Assembly (NCBI GenBank): GCA_014650475.1
Contig: BMVA01000001.1
Span: forward strand, 186,001-250,000
Direction of reading: 5' to 3'
Origin: Streptomyces albogriseolus
GTDB lineage: Bacteria; Actinomycetota; Actinomycetes; Streptomycetales; Streptomycetaceae
Length of the DNA stretch: 64,000 nt
Position 1 is the stretch's first letter. Each line of letters starts with the position of its first letter. The notes below the pieces were generated by a model. It made no database searches. It was given only the letters and a program-made list of their open reading frames with translations, and was not told where the DNA came from. Of the stretch, positions 57,342 through 64,000 are shown piece after piece. The translations under genes were made by a program, and so were the position numbers.

Positions 57342-58493
57342 TCAGAACGCGTAGCGCACGCCCAGCCACGGGGTGCGGCGCTCGACGAGGTCGCGGAGCT
57401 CCGCGAGGGCCTGGCGTTTGACACCCGCGTGGTAGCGGAGGTTGAGGGCGCCGTTCTGGGAGCGCTTCGTCTCCTGCAGGGCGGGCTGCCACAGGACGTC
57501 CTCGCCGCGCGGGTGCCAGCGGAGGTTCACCTCGTGCAGGTCCGCGTTGTGCGTGAGCATGATCACCTCGGCCAGCGCCTGGCGCTTCACCCGCTCGGGC
57601 AGCACGTCGTCCATCTGCCGCAGCAGTTCGTCCCATGCGTCCTGCCAGCCGGGGCGGACGACGACGGGCGACAGGTTGAAGTGCACCTCGTAGCCCGCGT
57701 CGAGGAAGTCCGCGGCGGCGGCGATCCGCCGGTCCACCGGGCTGGTGCGCAGGTCCAGCAGCCGGGAGTCGTCGGCCGGCATCACCGAGAAGCGGATACG
57801 GGTCCGGCCGCGCGGGTCGAGCTCCAGCAGGTCCGGGTTGACGAACTTGGTGGCGAACGACGCCTTCGCGGTGGGCCAGTCGCGGAAGGCGCGGATCAGA
57901 TCGGCGGTGTTGTCGCACACCAGGGCGTCGACCGAGCAGTCGCCGTTCTCCCCGATGTCGTACACCCACGCCTCGGGGTCGCACTGGTTCGGCTCCGTCT
58001 TGGGGCCCTGCGCGGCGACGTGCCGGCCGAGGTGGGCGATGATCGCGTCGATGTTGGTGAAGAGGGTGATGGGGTTGGCGAAGCCCTTGCGGCGCGGGAC
58101 GTAGCAGTACACGCAGGAGAGGGCGCAGCCGTTGGAGGGGCCGGGGGCGATCCAGTCGGCGGAGCGGCCGTTGGGGCGGGTGGTGAGCTTCTTCCGCACG
58201 CCGAGGACGAGGGTTTCGCGCTTGACGCGCATCCAGCGGTCCGCGCTGCCCTCGTTGCCGTGCAGGTCGGGGATGCGCCAGTGGGAGGGGACCTCGACGA
58301 GGCGGGCCTCGGGGAAGCGGGCCAGGATCTGACGGCCCCGGGGGGAGGCGGCGGCGGCCGGTTCGGCGTGGATCTCCTTGACCGCGAGGAGGCGGTGCGC
58401 TGCGCGGGAGTCGCGGAAGCGGGAGGAGGTCGGCGCCGTCGGCTCGGGGCGGGGCATCTCGTCGATGCCGAAGAGGGGCTCTTGGTGGGACAT
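57342..58493 (-). CDS. Spore photoproduct lyase family radical SAM protein
   Basis: 383 residues from ATG 58493. The iron-sulfur cluster motif is Cys123, Cys127 and Cys130 (SNGCALSCVYCYVPR), the CxxxCxxC radical SAM pattern. GFANPITLFTNIDAII, FATKFVNPDLLELDPRGRTRIRFSVMP and VIMLTHN follow the SPL family, whose members repair the thymine dimer spore photoproduct. Streptomyces versions form their own branch and may act on another substrate. It is preceded by a hairpin element and followed by the iron-regulated operon. Confidence 0.9.
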   Translation of the reverse strand: MSHQEPLFGIDEMPRPEPTAPTSSRFRDSRAAHRLLAVKEIHAEPAAAASPRGRQILARFPEARLVEVPSHWRIPDLHGNEGSADRWMRVKRETLVLGVRKKLTTRPNGRSADWIAPGPSNGCALSCVYCYVPRRKGFANPITLFTNIDAIIAHLGRHVAAQGPKTEPNQCDPEAWVYDIGENGDCSVDALVCDNTADLIRAFRDWPTAKASFATKFVNPDLLELDPRGRTRIRFSVMPADDSRLLDLRTSPVDRRIAAAADFLDAGYEVHFNLSPVVVRPGWQDAWDELLRQMDDVLPERVKRQALAEVIMLTHNADLHEVNLRWHPRGEDVLWQPALQETKRSQNGALNLRYHAGVKRQALAELRDLVERRTPWLGVRYAF

Positions 58494-58567
58494 GGGTCGG
58501 CTTCCCGTGCGGAGGTGACGGACGCGGCCGTCGCCGTCCAGGGTACGGCCGCGGGCCGGTGGGGGCC

Positions 58568-58650
58568 GGTCGCGCAGTTCCCCGCGCCCCTGAGGGTGTG
58601 CACTCACGGCGAGTGCAACCCGCCCAAGGGGCGCGGGGAACTGCGCGACC
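58568..58650. repeat. Dispersed hairpin element (24-bp stem) with a nested second hairpin
   Basis: A perfect 24-bp inverted repeat has arms at 58568-58591 and 58627-58650, with core GGGGCGCGGGGAACTGCGCG on the right arm. The 35-base loop itself holds TGCACTC (58599-58605) and GAGTGCA (58611-58617). This core recurs widely between Streptomyces genes. It sits between the katE stop and the SPL start, so it can terminate katE. Confidence 0.85.
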
Positions 58651-58676
58651 AGCCACGACGCACCCGCAGGCGTCCC

Positions 58677-60953
58677 TCACGCCCCCGGCGCGAACCGTTC
58701 CCAGACCCGGTGGGAGGCAAGCAGCGTGCGGATCTGGTCCAGGGCCGAGGGGCCGGAGTCCGTCACCACGACGCCGGGCGCGTCGACGGGGACGCCCGCC
58801 GAGCCGAGTGCCGCCTCGCCTCCCGCCCACGCCCCGATCGCCTTCCCGTGCCGGAACGCCTCCTGGAGCAGCTGGACGACCCGCGGGTCCGGCGCGGCCG
58901 GCGGAGCACCCGGCGCGCCCTTGCCGTCCGTGGCGCCCGGCGCGTCCGGACCCGCCGCCGGCGGCCCGGCGAGCAGCACCGCGTCGAACTCGATCGACCG
59001 CGCCGTGACGTGGCTGCGCTGCGCCGTCAAAGCGTGATCGCCCGTGCCGACCGTGCCGCCGGTCGGCGCGACGACCAGTGGGATCATGCCCGCCTCCAGC
59101 ACGGCGTCGCGCACCGCGTGCACCCCTTCGAGGTCGCCGTCGGGGCCGGTGAGGATGCCGATGACGCGCCCGTCGACCGGCCAGGTCCCGCCGACCTGGG
59201 ACAGCGCCGGGCTCGGCTCGACGTCGGCGAGCGGTACCGTCGGTTCCGGCGCGGGCAGGCCGAGGCCGTCGGCGACGCGGGAGCACAGCTCGGGGTCGAT
59301 GTTGGCCAGCACCTGGAGGGTGCGCTTGCGGATGGCCTCCTCGTAGCACTTGCCCAGCTCGAAGATGTACGCGCCGATGATGTGCTCGCGCTCCACCGGG
59401 CTCATGGAGAGCCAGAAGCGGCGGGGCTGGCTGAAGTGGTCGGAGAACGACTCCGGCGCCTCGCGCACCTTCCGCCCCTCGGGAACGGTCACCGGCGTCT
59501 CGATGTAGGCGCCCATGTCCGCGCCCGCGGTGAACGGGCAGCCACCGTCGAGGGAGTTGGGCTGGTAGGGCGCCACGCCCCGGTGCACGGCGGTCTGGTG
59601 CATGCCGTCGCGCAGCATGTCGTTGACGGGCGCGTGCGGCCGGTTGATGGGCAGCTGCGGGAAGTTGGGGCCGCCGAGCCGGGTGATCTGGGTGTCGAGG
59701 TAGGAGAACAGCCGGCCGGCGAGCAGCGGGTCGTCGGTGACGTCGATGCCGGGCACGAGGTGGCCGACGTGGAAGGCGACCTGCTCCGTCTCCGCGAAGA
59801 AGTTCGACGGGTTGCGGTTGAGCGTCATCAGCCCGATGGGCTGCACCGGGGCCAGTTCCTCCGGCACGATGTTCGTCGGGTCCAGCAGGTCGATGCCCTC
59901 GAAGGTCTGGTCCGGGGTGTCGGGGAAGGTCTGGATGCCCAGCTCCCACTGCGGGTAGGCGCCCGACTCGATGGCGTCGGCGAGGTCCCGGCGGTGGAAG
60001 TCGGGGTCGTTGCCGTTGATGAGCTGCGCCTCGTCCCACACCAGGGAGTGCACGCCCAGCTTGGGCTTCCAGTGGAACTTCACCAGGGTGGTCTTCCCCT
60101 CCGCGTCGACGAGGCGGAAGGTGTGGACGCCGAAGCCCTCCATCATCCGGTACGAGCGCGGGATGCCGCGGTCGCCCATGAAGAAGAGGGTGTGGTGGGT
60201 GGCCTCGGTGTGCAGGGAGACGAAGTCCCAGAAGGTGTCGTGGGCGCTCTGGGCCTGCGGGATCTCCCTGTCGGGGTGCGGCTTGGCGGCGTGCACGACG
60301 TCGGGGAACTTGATGGCGTCCTGGATGAAGAAGACCGGGATGTTGTTGCCGACCAGGTCGAAGACGCCCTCGCTGGTGTAGAACTTCGTCGCGAAACCGC
60401 GGGTGTCGCGCACGGTGTCGGCGGAGCCGCGGGAGCCGACGACCGTGGAGAAGCGCACGAAGACCGGCGTCTCGACGTCCGGGGCGAGGAACCCGGCCTT
60501 GGTCACGGCGGACGCCGTGCCGTAGCTCTGGAAGACGCCGTGCGCTCCGGCGCCGCGGGCGTGGACCACGCGCTCCGGGATGCGCTCGTGGTCGAAGTGC
60601 ATGATTTTCTCGCGCAGATGATGGTCCTGGAGCAGGACCGGGCCGCGCGGGCCCGCCTTGAGCGAGTGGTCGGTGTCGTGCAGCCGGGTGCCCTGCGCGT
60701 TCGTCAGATGACTGCCGGACTGGGCCATGCGCGCCTGGTCGGCGCCCGTGGGGGAACCGGTGGGCGAGACGGTGGCCGGCCCGCTCTGGTCGGGCTTGGG
60801 CGGCAGCGGCTCACGGGGCTCCACCGGCCGCTCCACCGTGGGCGGTTCGGGGGCGGGACGGCCGGGGATGCCGTCGGCCGGGGCCGAGGTGCCGCCCTGC
60901 AGCGTCTCGGCGACCTTCTTGGCGGCACGCCGTACGGGGTTGGCCTCGCTCAT
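58677..60953 (-). CDS. katE: Large-subunit catalase (HPII/KatE type)
   Basis: 758 residues, clade 2 size. An N-extension of about 90 residues rich in Pro is followed by the catalase core: active-site His131 in [13 protein letters not shown], the Asn in [15 protein letters not shown], and the proximal haem Tyr in [12 protein letters not shown]. The C-terminal 150 residues ([12 protein letters not shown]...[10 protein letters not shown]...[11 protein letters not shown]) are the PfpI/DJ-1-like domain of HPII enzymes. It breaks down hydrogen peroxide; the S. coelicolor relative CatB is stress-sigma dependent. GGAGGAGC precedes ATG 60953. No sigma-B promoter could be recognised in 60954-61262. Confidence 0.95.
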   Translation of the reverse strand: MSEANPVRRAAKKVAETLQGGTSAPADGIPGRPAPEPPTVERPVEPREPLPPKPDQSGPATVSPTGSPTGADQARMAQSGSHLTNAQGTRLHDTDHSLKAGPRGPVLLQDHHLREKIMHFDHERIPERVVHARGAGAHGVFQSYGTASAVTKAGFLAPDVETPVFVRFSTVVGSRGSADTVRDTRGFATKFYTSEGVFDLVGNNIPVFFIQDAIKFPDVVHAAKPHPDREIPQAQSAHDTFWDFVSLHTEATHHTLFFMGDRGIPRSYRMMEGFGVHTFRLVDAEGKTTLVKFHWKPKLGVHSLVWDEAQLINGNDPDFHRRDLADAIESGAYPQWELGIQTFPDTPDQTFEGIDLLDPTNIVPEELAPVQPIGLMTLNRNPSNFFAETEQVAFHVGHLVPGIDVTDDPLLAGRLFSYLDTQITRLGGPNFPQLPINRPHAPVNDMLRDGMHQTAVHRGVAPYQPNSLDGGCPFTAGADMGAYIETPVTVPEGRKVREAPESFSDHFSQPRRFWLSMSPVEREHIIGAYIFELGKCYEEAIRKRTLQVLANIDPELCSRVADGLGLPAPEPTVPLADVEPSPALSQVGGTWPVDGRVIGILTGPDGDLEGVHAVRDAVLEAGMIPLVVAPTGGTVGTGDHALTAQRSHVTARSIEFDAVLLAGPPAAGPDAPGATDGKGAPGAPPAAPDPRVVQLLQEAFRHGKAIGAWAGGEAALGSAGVPVDAPGVVVTDSGPSALDQIRTLLASHRVWERFAPGA

Positions 60954-61262
60954 GGATTTATGCTCCTCCGCTTCGGACCGGCCACGACGGGGTGGCCGTG
61001 CTGCTTCACTTGCCGACTGCGGGTGACCTCGGGACGCAAGGTGCGAAAGGGACGTCGACCTCCGTCAACGTCTCATGGCTCGCCGTCCCGCGCAGGAGAC
61101 GCCCGCCGATGGAGTGACCTCGGGCCCCCGGGCCCCGCGTCACGCCGAACGGGTCTCCGCGCACCTTCCCTCCGGGTGATCCGACCGCTCCCGCCGCGTA
61201 CCCCCCACACCGGTTTCAAGGCACATCGATTTCACGCCGAAGCACGTCCGGGACGGCCGGGG
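60954..61262. other. Gap upstream of katE
   Basis: 309 bases. It contains GGCCAC/GTGGCC inverted repeats near 60986-61002, which may be in the katE leader. No gene is seen. TTGACG on the minus strand near 61055 is a possible -35 without a matching -10. Confidence 0.35.
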
Positions 61263-61517
61263 TCAGAAGAGCTGCCCCTGCTGTCCGTCGGGGGCGGTGG
61301 TCCGGCGCGGGGCGCGGCGCGGGGCGGGGCGGCGCTCCGGGACGTCGTCGCCGAAGAGCGGCGCGGTGCCGTACTCGTCCGGTTCGGCGGGGACGACGAC
61401 GGGGCCGGTGCCGACGTTGAGGCAGAGCGGGGCCTCGCGGTCGAAGTCCCCGGGCGTCATCGCCGTCCAGTCGCGTTCCCGACGCTCGCCCACCCGGCAC
61501 CCCCGCTCCCCGTCCAC
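61263..61517 (-). CDS. Small hypothetical protein ending GQLF
   Basis: 84 residues from GTG 61517; GTG 61493 or ATG 61460 (MTPGDFDREAP) are in-frame alternatives. GERRERDWTAMTPGDFD and VVVPAEPDEYGTAPLFGDD are followed by an Arg/Pro-rich stretch and GQQGQLF. It is soluble, with no known domain. It resembles small conserved streptomycete proteins seen by memory, but its role is unknown. GATAAC lies nine bases before GTG 61517 and could be a -10. Confidence 0.6.
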   Translation of the reverse strand: MDGERGCRVGERRERDWTAMTPGDFDREAPLCLNVGTGPVVVPAEPDEYGTAPLFGDDVPERRPAPRRAPRRTTAPDGQQGQLF

Positions 61518-61676
61518 CCGGAAAGGTTATCGGCAGGTCCGGTGCCCGCCTGACGCCGTGTCGTACGGCGCCCTGAAGCGATGAGACGCAGGTCACATAC
61601 GGAGGGCTGTCACACATCGCGGGGCCGTTCCGTCAGTGAAGCGACACCGTAACGACGGACCGACCATGGAGAGCAC

Positions 61677-62150
61677 ATGAACGCGCGTATCGACTTCTTC
61701 GCCAACCCCGTCGCCGGGAAGGTGCTGCGGCACATCAACTCGGCGGGCAAGGCCGCGGGGGACGCCGGTCTGCCGCACGCCACCCAGGAGCTGGTGAAGA
61801 TCCGCGCCAGCCAGATCAACGGCTGCGGCTTCTGCACCGACATGCACACCAAGGACGCCGCCGCCGCGGGCGAGACCCAGCTGCGTCTCAACCTGGTCGC
61901 CACCTGGCGCGAGGCCACCGTCTTCACCGAGGCGGAGCGCGCGGCGCTCGAACTGGCCGAGCAGGGCACCCGGATCGCGGACGCGGCCGGCGGGGTCACC
62001 GACGAGGCGTGGGCCAACGCCGCGAAGCACTACGACGAGAACCAGCTCGCCGCGCTGATCTCGCTGATAGCGATCATCAACGCCTACAACCGGATCAACG
62101 TCATCAACCAGCAGCCCGCGGGCGACTACCAGCCCGGTCAGTTCGGCTGA
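61677..62150 (+). CDS. AhpD-like/carboxymuconolactone decarboxylase family protein
   Basis: 157 residues with GGAGAG before ATG 61677. The redox motif CGFC (Cys50 and Cys53) with His57 in TDMHTKDA is the alkylhydroperoxidase D signature. LVKIRASQINGCGFC and ALISLIAIINAYNRINV match the family's all-helical core. The family reduces peroxides or acts as a disulfide reductase. Nearby katE and msrA make this a small oxidative-stress neighbourhood. It converges with msrA over a shared terminator. Confidence 0.92.
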   Translation: MNARIDFFANPVAGKVLRHINSAGKAAGDAGLPHATQELVKIRASQINGCGFCTDMHTKDAAAAGETQLRLNLVATWREATVFTEAERAALELAEQGTRIADAAGGVTDEAWANAAKHYDENQLAALISLIAIINAYNRINVINQQPAGDYQPGQFG

Positions 62151-62191
62151 GCAGGCGCGTGGTGTGACATGACGTCACTTGCACGCAGACG

Positions 62192-62226
62192 AAGGGGGCG
62201 CGCCCGCCGAGCGGGCGCGCCCCCTT
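62192..62226. terminator. Bidirectional terminator between the AhpD-like gene and msrA
   Basis: A perfect 16-bp stem, AAGGGGGCGCGCCCGC (62192-62207) with its complement (62211-62226), has a three-base loop. The AA/TT ends give short T runs in both directions. Confidence 0.92.
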
Positions 62227-62244
62227 CCGTGTGCCGTCGTCGGC

Positions 62245-62757
62245 TCAGGACGCCGCGCGCTTGGGCAGGCGCCAGTCGGGCCGCGGGAAGTGGCAGGTGT
62301 AGCCGTCCGGGTAGCGCTGGAGGTAGTCCTGGTGCTCCGGCTCGGCCTCCCAGAAGTCTCCGGCGGGGGCCACCTCGGTGACCACCGTGCCCGGCCACAG
62401 CCCGGACGCGTCGACGTCGGCGATCGTCTCCTCGGCGACGCGCTTCTGCTCGTCGTCGTAGTAGAAGATCGCGGAGCGGTAGCTCATGCCGATGTCGTTG
62501 CCCTGGCGGTTCTTCGTCGTCGGGTCGTGGATCTGGAAGAAGTACTCCAGGATCGTCCGGTAGTCGGTGACCGCCGGGTCGTAGGTGATCTCGATGGACT
62601 CGGCGTGGGTGCCGTGGTCGCGGTAGGTCGCGTTGGGGACGTCGCCGCCGCTGTACCCCACCCGGGTGCTCAGCACGCCCGGCAGCGTGCGGATCAGCTC
62701 CTGCATGCCCCAGAAGCATCCGCCCGCGAGCAGCGCCTTCTCCTCGGTCCTTGTCAT
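62245..62757 (-). CDS. msrA: Peptide-methionine (S)-S-oxide reductase
   Basis: 170 residues from ATG 62757. The catalytic motif GGCFWGMQE puts Cys14 at the active site. [57 protein letters not shown] and [21 protein letters not shown] are the standard MsrA landmarks. It repairs oxidised methionine with thioredoxin. A possible resolving cysteine is in YTCHF near the C-terminus. Nothing unusual in length or context. Confidence 0.96.
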   Translation of the reverse strand: MTRTEEKALLAGGCFWGMQELIRTLPGVLSTRVGYSGGDVPNATYRDHGTHAESIEITYDPAVTDYRTILEYFFQIHDPTTKNRQGNDIGMSYRSAIFYYDDEQKRVAEETIADVDASGLWPGTVVTEVAPAGDFWEAEPEHQDYLQRYPDGYTCHFPRPDWRLPKRAAS

Positions 62758-62891
62758 CGTGTGTCGCCCTTCTCCCAGGTGTGCTGCGACGTTCCTCAGT
62801 GAGAACCGTGCCGGGACCTGCATTGTTCCGGCCGCGCCCGGTGCGCGGGACACCGGGTCGCCCGGTCCTTCCAGAGGGGCGCCGGGCGGGG

Positions 62892-64000
62892 TCAGCGTCC
62901 CGGCCCCGAGGCGCACTCCAGGTCCTTCAGGCGGACCTCGTCGGCCATCGCCCGCATGCCCTCGTCGGTGAAGTGGAGGTGGTCGCCGTTGTCGTAGGCG
63001 GGCCGGATGCTCTCGGGGTCGTCGGGGCTGCGCACCGCCCGGTCGAAGTCGGCCACGGCGTCGAACAGTCCGCCGGTGCGGATGAACGCGTTGACCTCCT
63101 GGCGTACCGCCTCGGCCTCCGGGTCCCACTCGGGCCAGCCCTTGAACGGCGCGATCGTGGCGGCGACCACGCAGTGCCCGGCCGCGTGGACGCGGTCGGT
63201 GAGCTGCCGGTAGCCGTCGATCAGGTCCTCGGCCGTGACGCCGGTGTGCGCCTTGAGGTCGTTCACGCCCTCGAACACCAGGACCGTACGGACGCCCGGG
63301 TGGGACAGCACATCGCGGTCGAGGCGGTTCAGGGCGCTCGGCGAAGCGCCGTCGGCGAGCACCTTGTTGGCGGAGATGCCCGCGTTGGCCACACCGCGGA
63401 CGGTCGTGGCGAGGGAGTGCTGGAGGCGGCGGGAGAGGTAGTCGGGCCAGCGGCGGTTGAGGTCCGTGGTGGACTCCCAGCCGTCCGTGATGGAGTCGCC
63501 GAGCGCCACCACCGCGCCGGTGCGGGCGGGGGTGCGGACGGTGACGGCGTCCAGGTAGAACCAGGACGTGATGCTCCTCGTCCAGGGGCCGGCGGTCTCG
63601 TCGGCGGTGTGGTCGCCCTGGGTGACGTACGAGGTCTGCATGGCCAGCCGGTGTCCGGTGGCGGGCCCCGCCGCGTCGGGGCTGTGCAGGCTGACGACCA
63701 GATTGGTGCGGGCGCGGACCCGGCCGGGGAGCGGGTCGCTGTACACGAGGCCGCCGGGCGGGACCGTCACGCTCGTGCGCCCGCCGAAGGTGAGCCGGCG
63801 GTTGCTGCCGGGGACCAGGGCGGCGCCCTCCCGCTGGATACCGGCGTACACGCTGTCGAAGGTCAGCGGCCGGTCACCGAAGGCGTTGGAGAGCCGTACG
63901 CGCATCCGGTCGCCGCCGGCGCTGGTGTGCACCACCAGCCGGTAGGCGCGGTCGGGCACGCCCGTGCCCAGCCGGAAGGCGCTGGTCGCCCAGGTGACCA
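62892..64000 (-). CDS. SGNH/GDSL hydrolase, truncated by the window edge
   Basis: 369 codons are visible; the 5' end lies beyond base 64000. A galactose-binding-like beta domain (about the first 150 visible residues: [29 protein letters not shown]...) precedes the SGNH core. Block I is [12 protein letters not shown] with the nucleophile Ser, block [14 protein letters not shown], block [13 protein letters not shown] and block [10 protein letters not shown] with Asp and His. Similar Streptomyces proteins are secreted esterases or lipases. The signal peptide cannot be checked here. Confidence 0.9.
   Translation of the reverse strand, partial: VTWATSAFRLGTGVPDRAYRLVVHTSAGGDRMRVRLSNAFGDRPLTFDSVYAGIQREGAALVPGSNRRLTFGGRTSVTVPPGGLVYSDPLPGRVRARTNLVVSLHSPDAAGPATGHRLAMQTSYVTQGDHTADETAGPWTRSITSWFYLDAVTVRTPARTGAVVALGDSITDGWESTTDLNRRWPDYLSRRLQHSLATTVRGVANAGISANKVLADGASPSALNRLDRDVLSHPGVRTVLVFEGVNDLKAHTGVTAEDLIDGYRQLTDRVHAAGHCVVAATIAPFKGWPEWDPEAEAVRQEVNAFIRTGGLFDAVADFDRAVRSPDDPESIRPAYDNGDHLHFTDEGMRAMADEVRLKDLECASGPGR

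Noticed and set aside
57429-61553. An open frame of 1,374 codons on the plus strand
   Set aside because: It is antisense to the SPL and katE genes, is repetitive in Arg, Val, Gly and Ala, and shows no domain.
1-64000. CRISPR arrays, tRNA or rRNA genes, transposases and phage attachment sites
   Set aside because: Both strands were read for spaced direct repeats, tRNA-like cloverleaf ends and recombinase motifs; none was convincing. The only tandem repeats are in protein-coding lectin modules.

Overview
This is about 64 kb of very GC-rich actinobacterial DNA, almost certainly from a Streptomyces chromosome. The evidence is codon bias with G/C third positions, GTG starts, Tat and lipoprotein signals, CebR-type boxes, an IdeR/DmdR iron box, a leucine TTA codon in a regulated gene, a GGGGCGCGGGGAACTGCGCG hairpin element of the streptomycete dispersed type, and two sugar ABC importers without their own ATPase. 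I see no tRNA, rRNA, CRISPR array, transposase or phage gene.

Layout. 1-8.3 kb: the tail of a ferredoxin-NADP reductase, an unassigned nucleotide-hydrolase-like protein with helical repeats, a TerC/DUF475 membrane protein, a ketopantoate reductase-like enzyme, an NAD-dependent epimerase and a MerR regulator sharing matched operators, small membrane proteins, and an ArsR-VOC operon. Two decayed regulator genes (CGNR/ABATE type and ECF sigma type) lie here. 8.4-16 kb: a TIGR01777 epimerase, then a polysaccharide block with a GH127 beta-L-arabinofuranosidase beside a LacI regulator, and the pair GH12 endoglucanase (celB) and AA10 lytic polysaccharide monooxygenase (CelS2-like), both with CBM2. 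16-23 kb: a vWA lipoprotein, an acyl-CoA synthetase, a GNAT/aminotransferase pair and an AI-2E family transporter. 23-38 kb: GH64 beta-1,3-glucanase, GntR regulator divergent from a CBM3-GH16 protein, IclR regulator, SpoIIE-type phosphatase, a sugar ABC importer divergent from a GH31 alpha-xylosidase, PPK2, an SDR and a GH5 cellulase. 38-45 kb: TSUP permease, DEAD-box helicase, HAD-like protein, Cmx-type MFS exporter and a DUF574 methyltransferase. 44.2-53.2 kb: a compact beta-galactan locus with LacI regulator, ABC importer, GH42 and secreted GH30. 53.4-64 kb: an iron-boxed siderophore importer, spore photoproduct lyase family protein, KatE catalase, AhpD-like protein, MsrA and a truncated SGNH hydrolase.

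How it works together. Secreted enzymes attack cellulose (celB, LPMO, GH5), beta-1,3-glucan (GH64, probably GH16), arabinan side chains (GH127) and beta-1,6-galactan (GH30). Two importers carry oligosaccharides inside for GH31 and GH42; both would need a shared ATPase such as MsiK encoded elsewhere. Nearly every hydrolase has its own operator, often with the regulator next door: CebR boxes (celB, and a variant at GH64), LacI palindromes (GH127, GH42 locus), AACTGGT motifs (GntR/GH16), GAAGCGCTTC (GH31/ABC) and a 19-bp ROK-like palindrome (GH5). The best candidates for new biology are the protein at 486-1583, a possible leader-peptide attenuator before the MFS exporter, the MerR-controlled two-gene regulon with predicted leaderless transcripts, and the self-contained beta-1,6-galactan locus.
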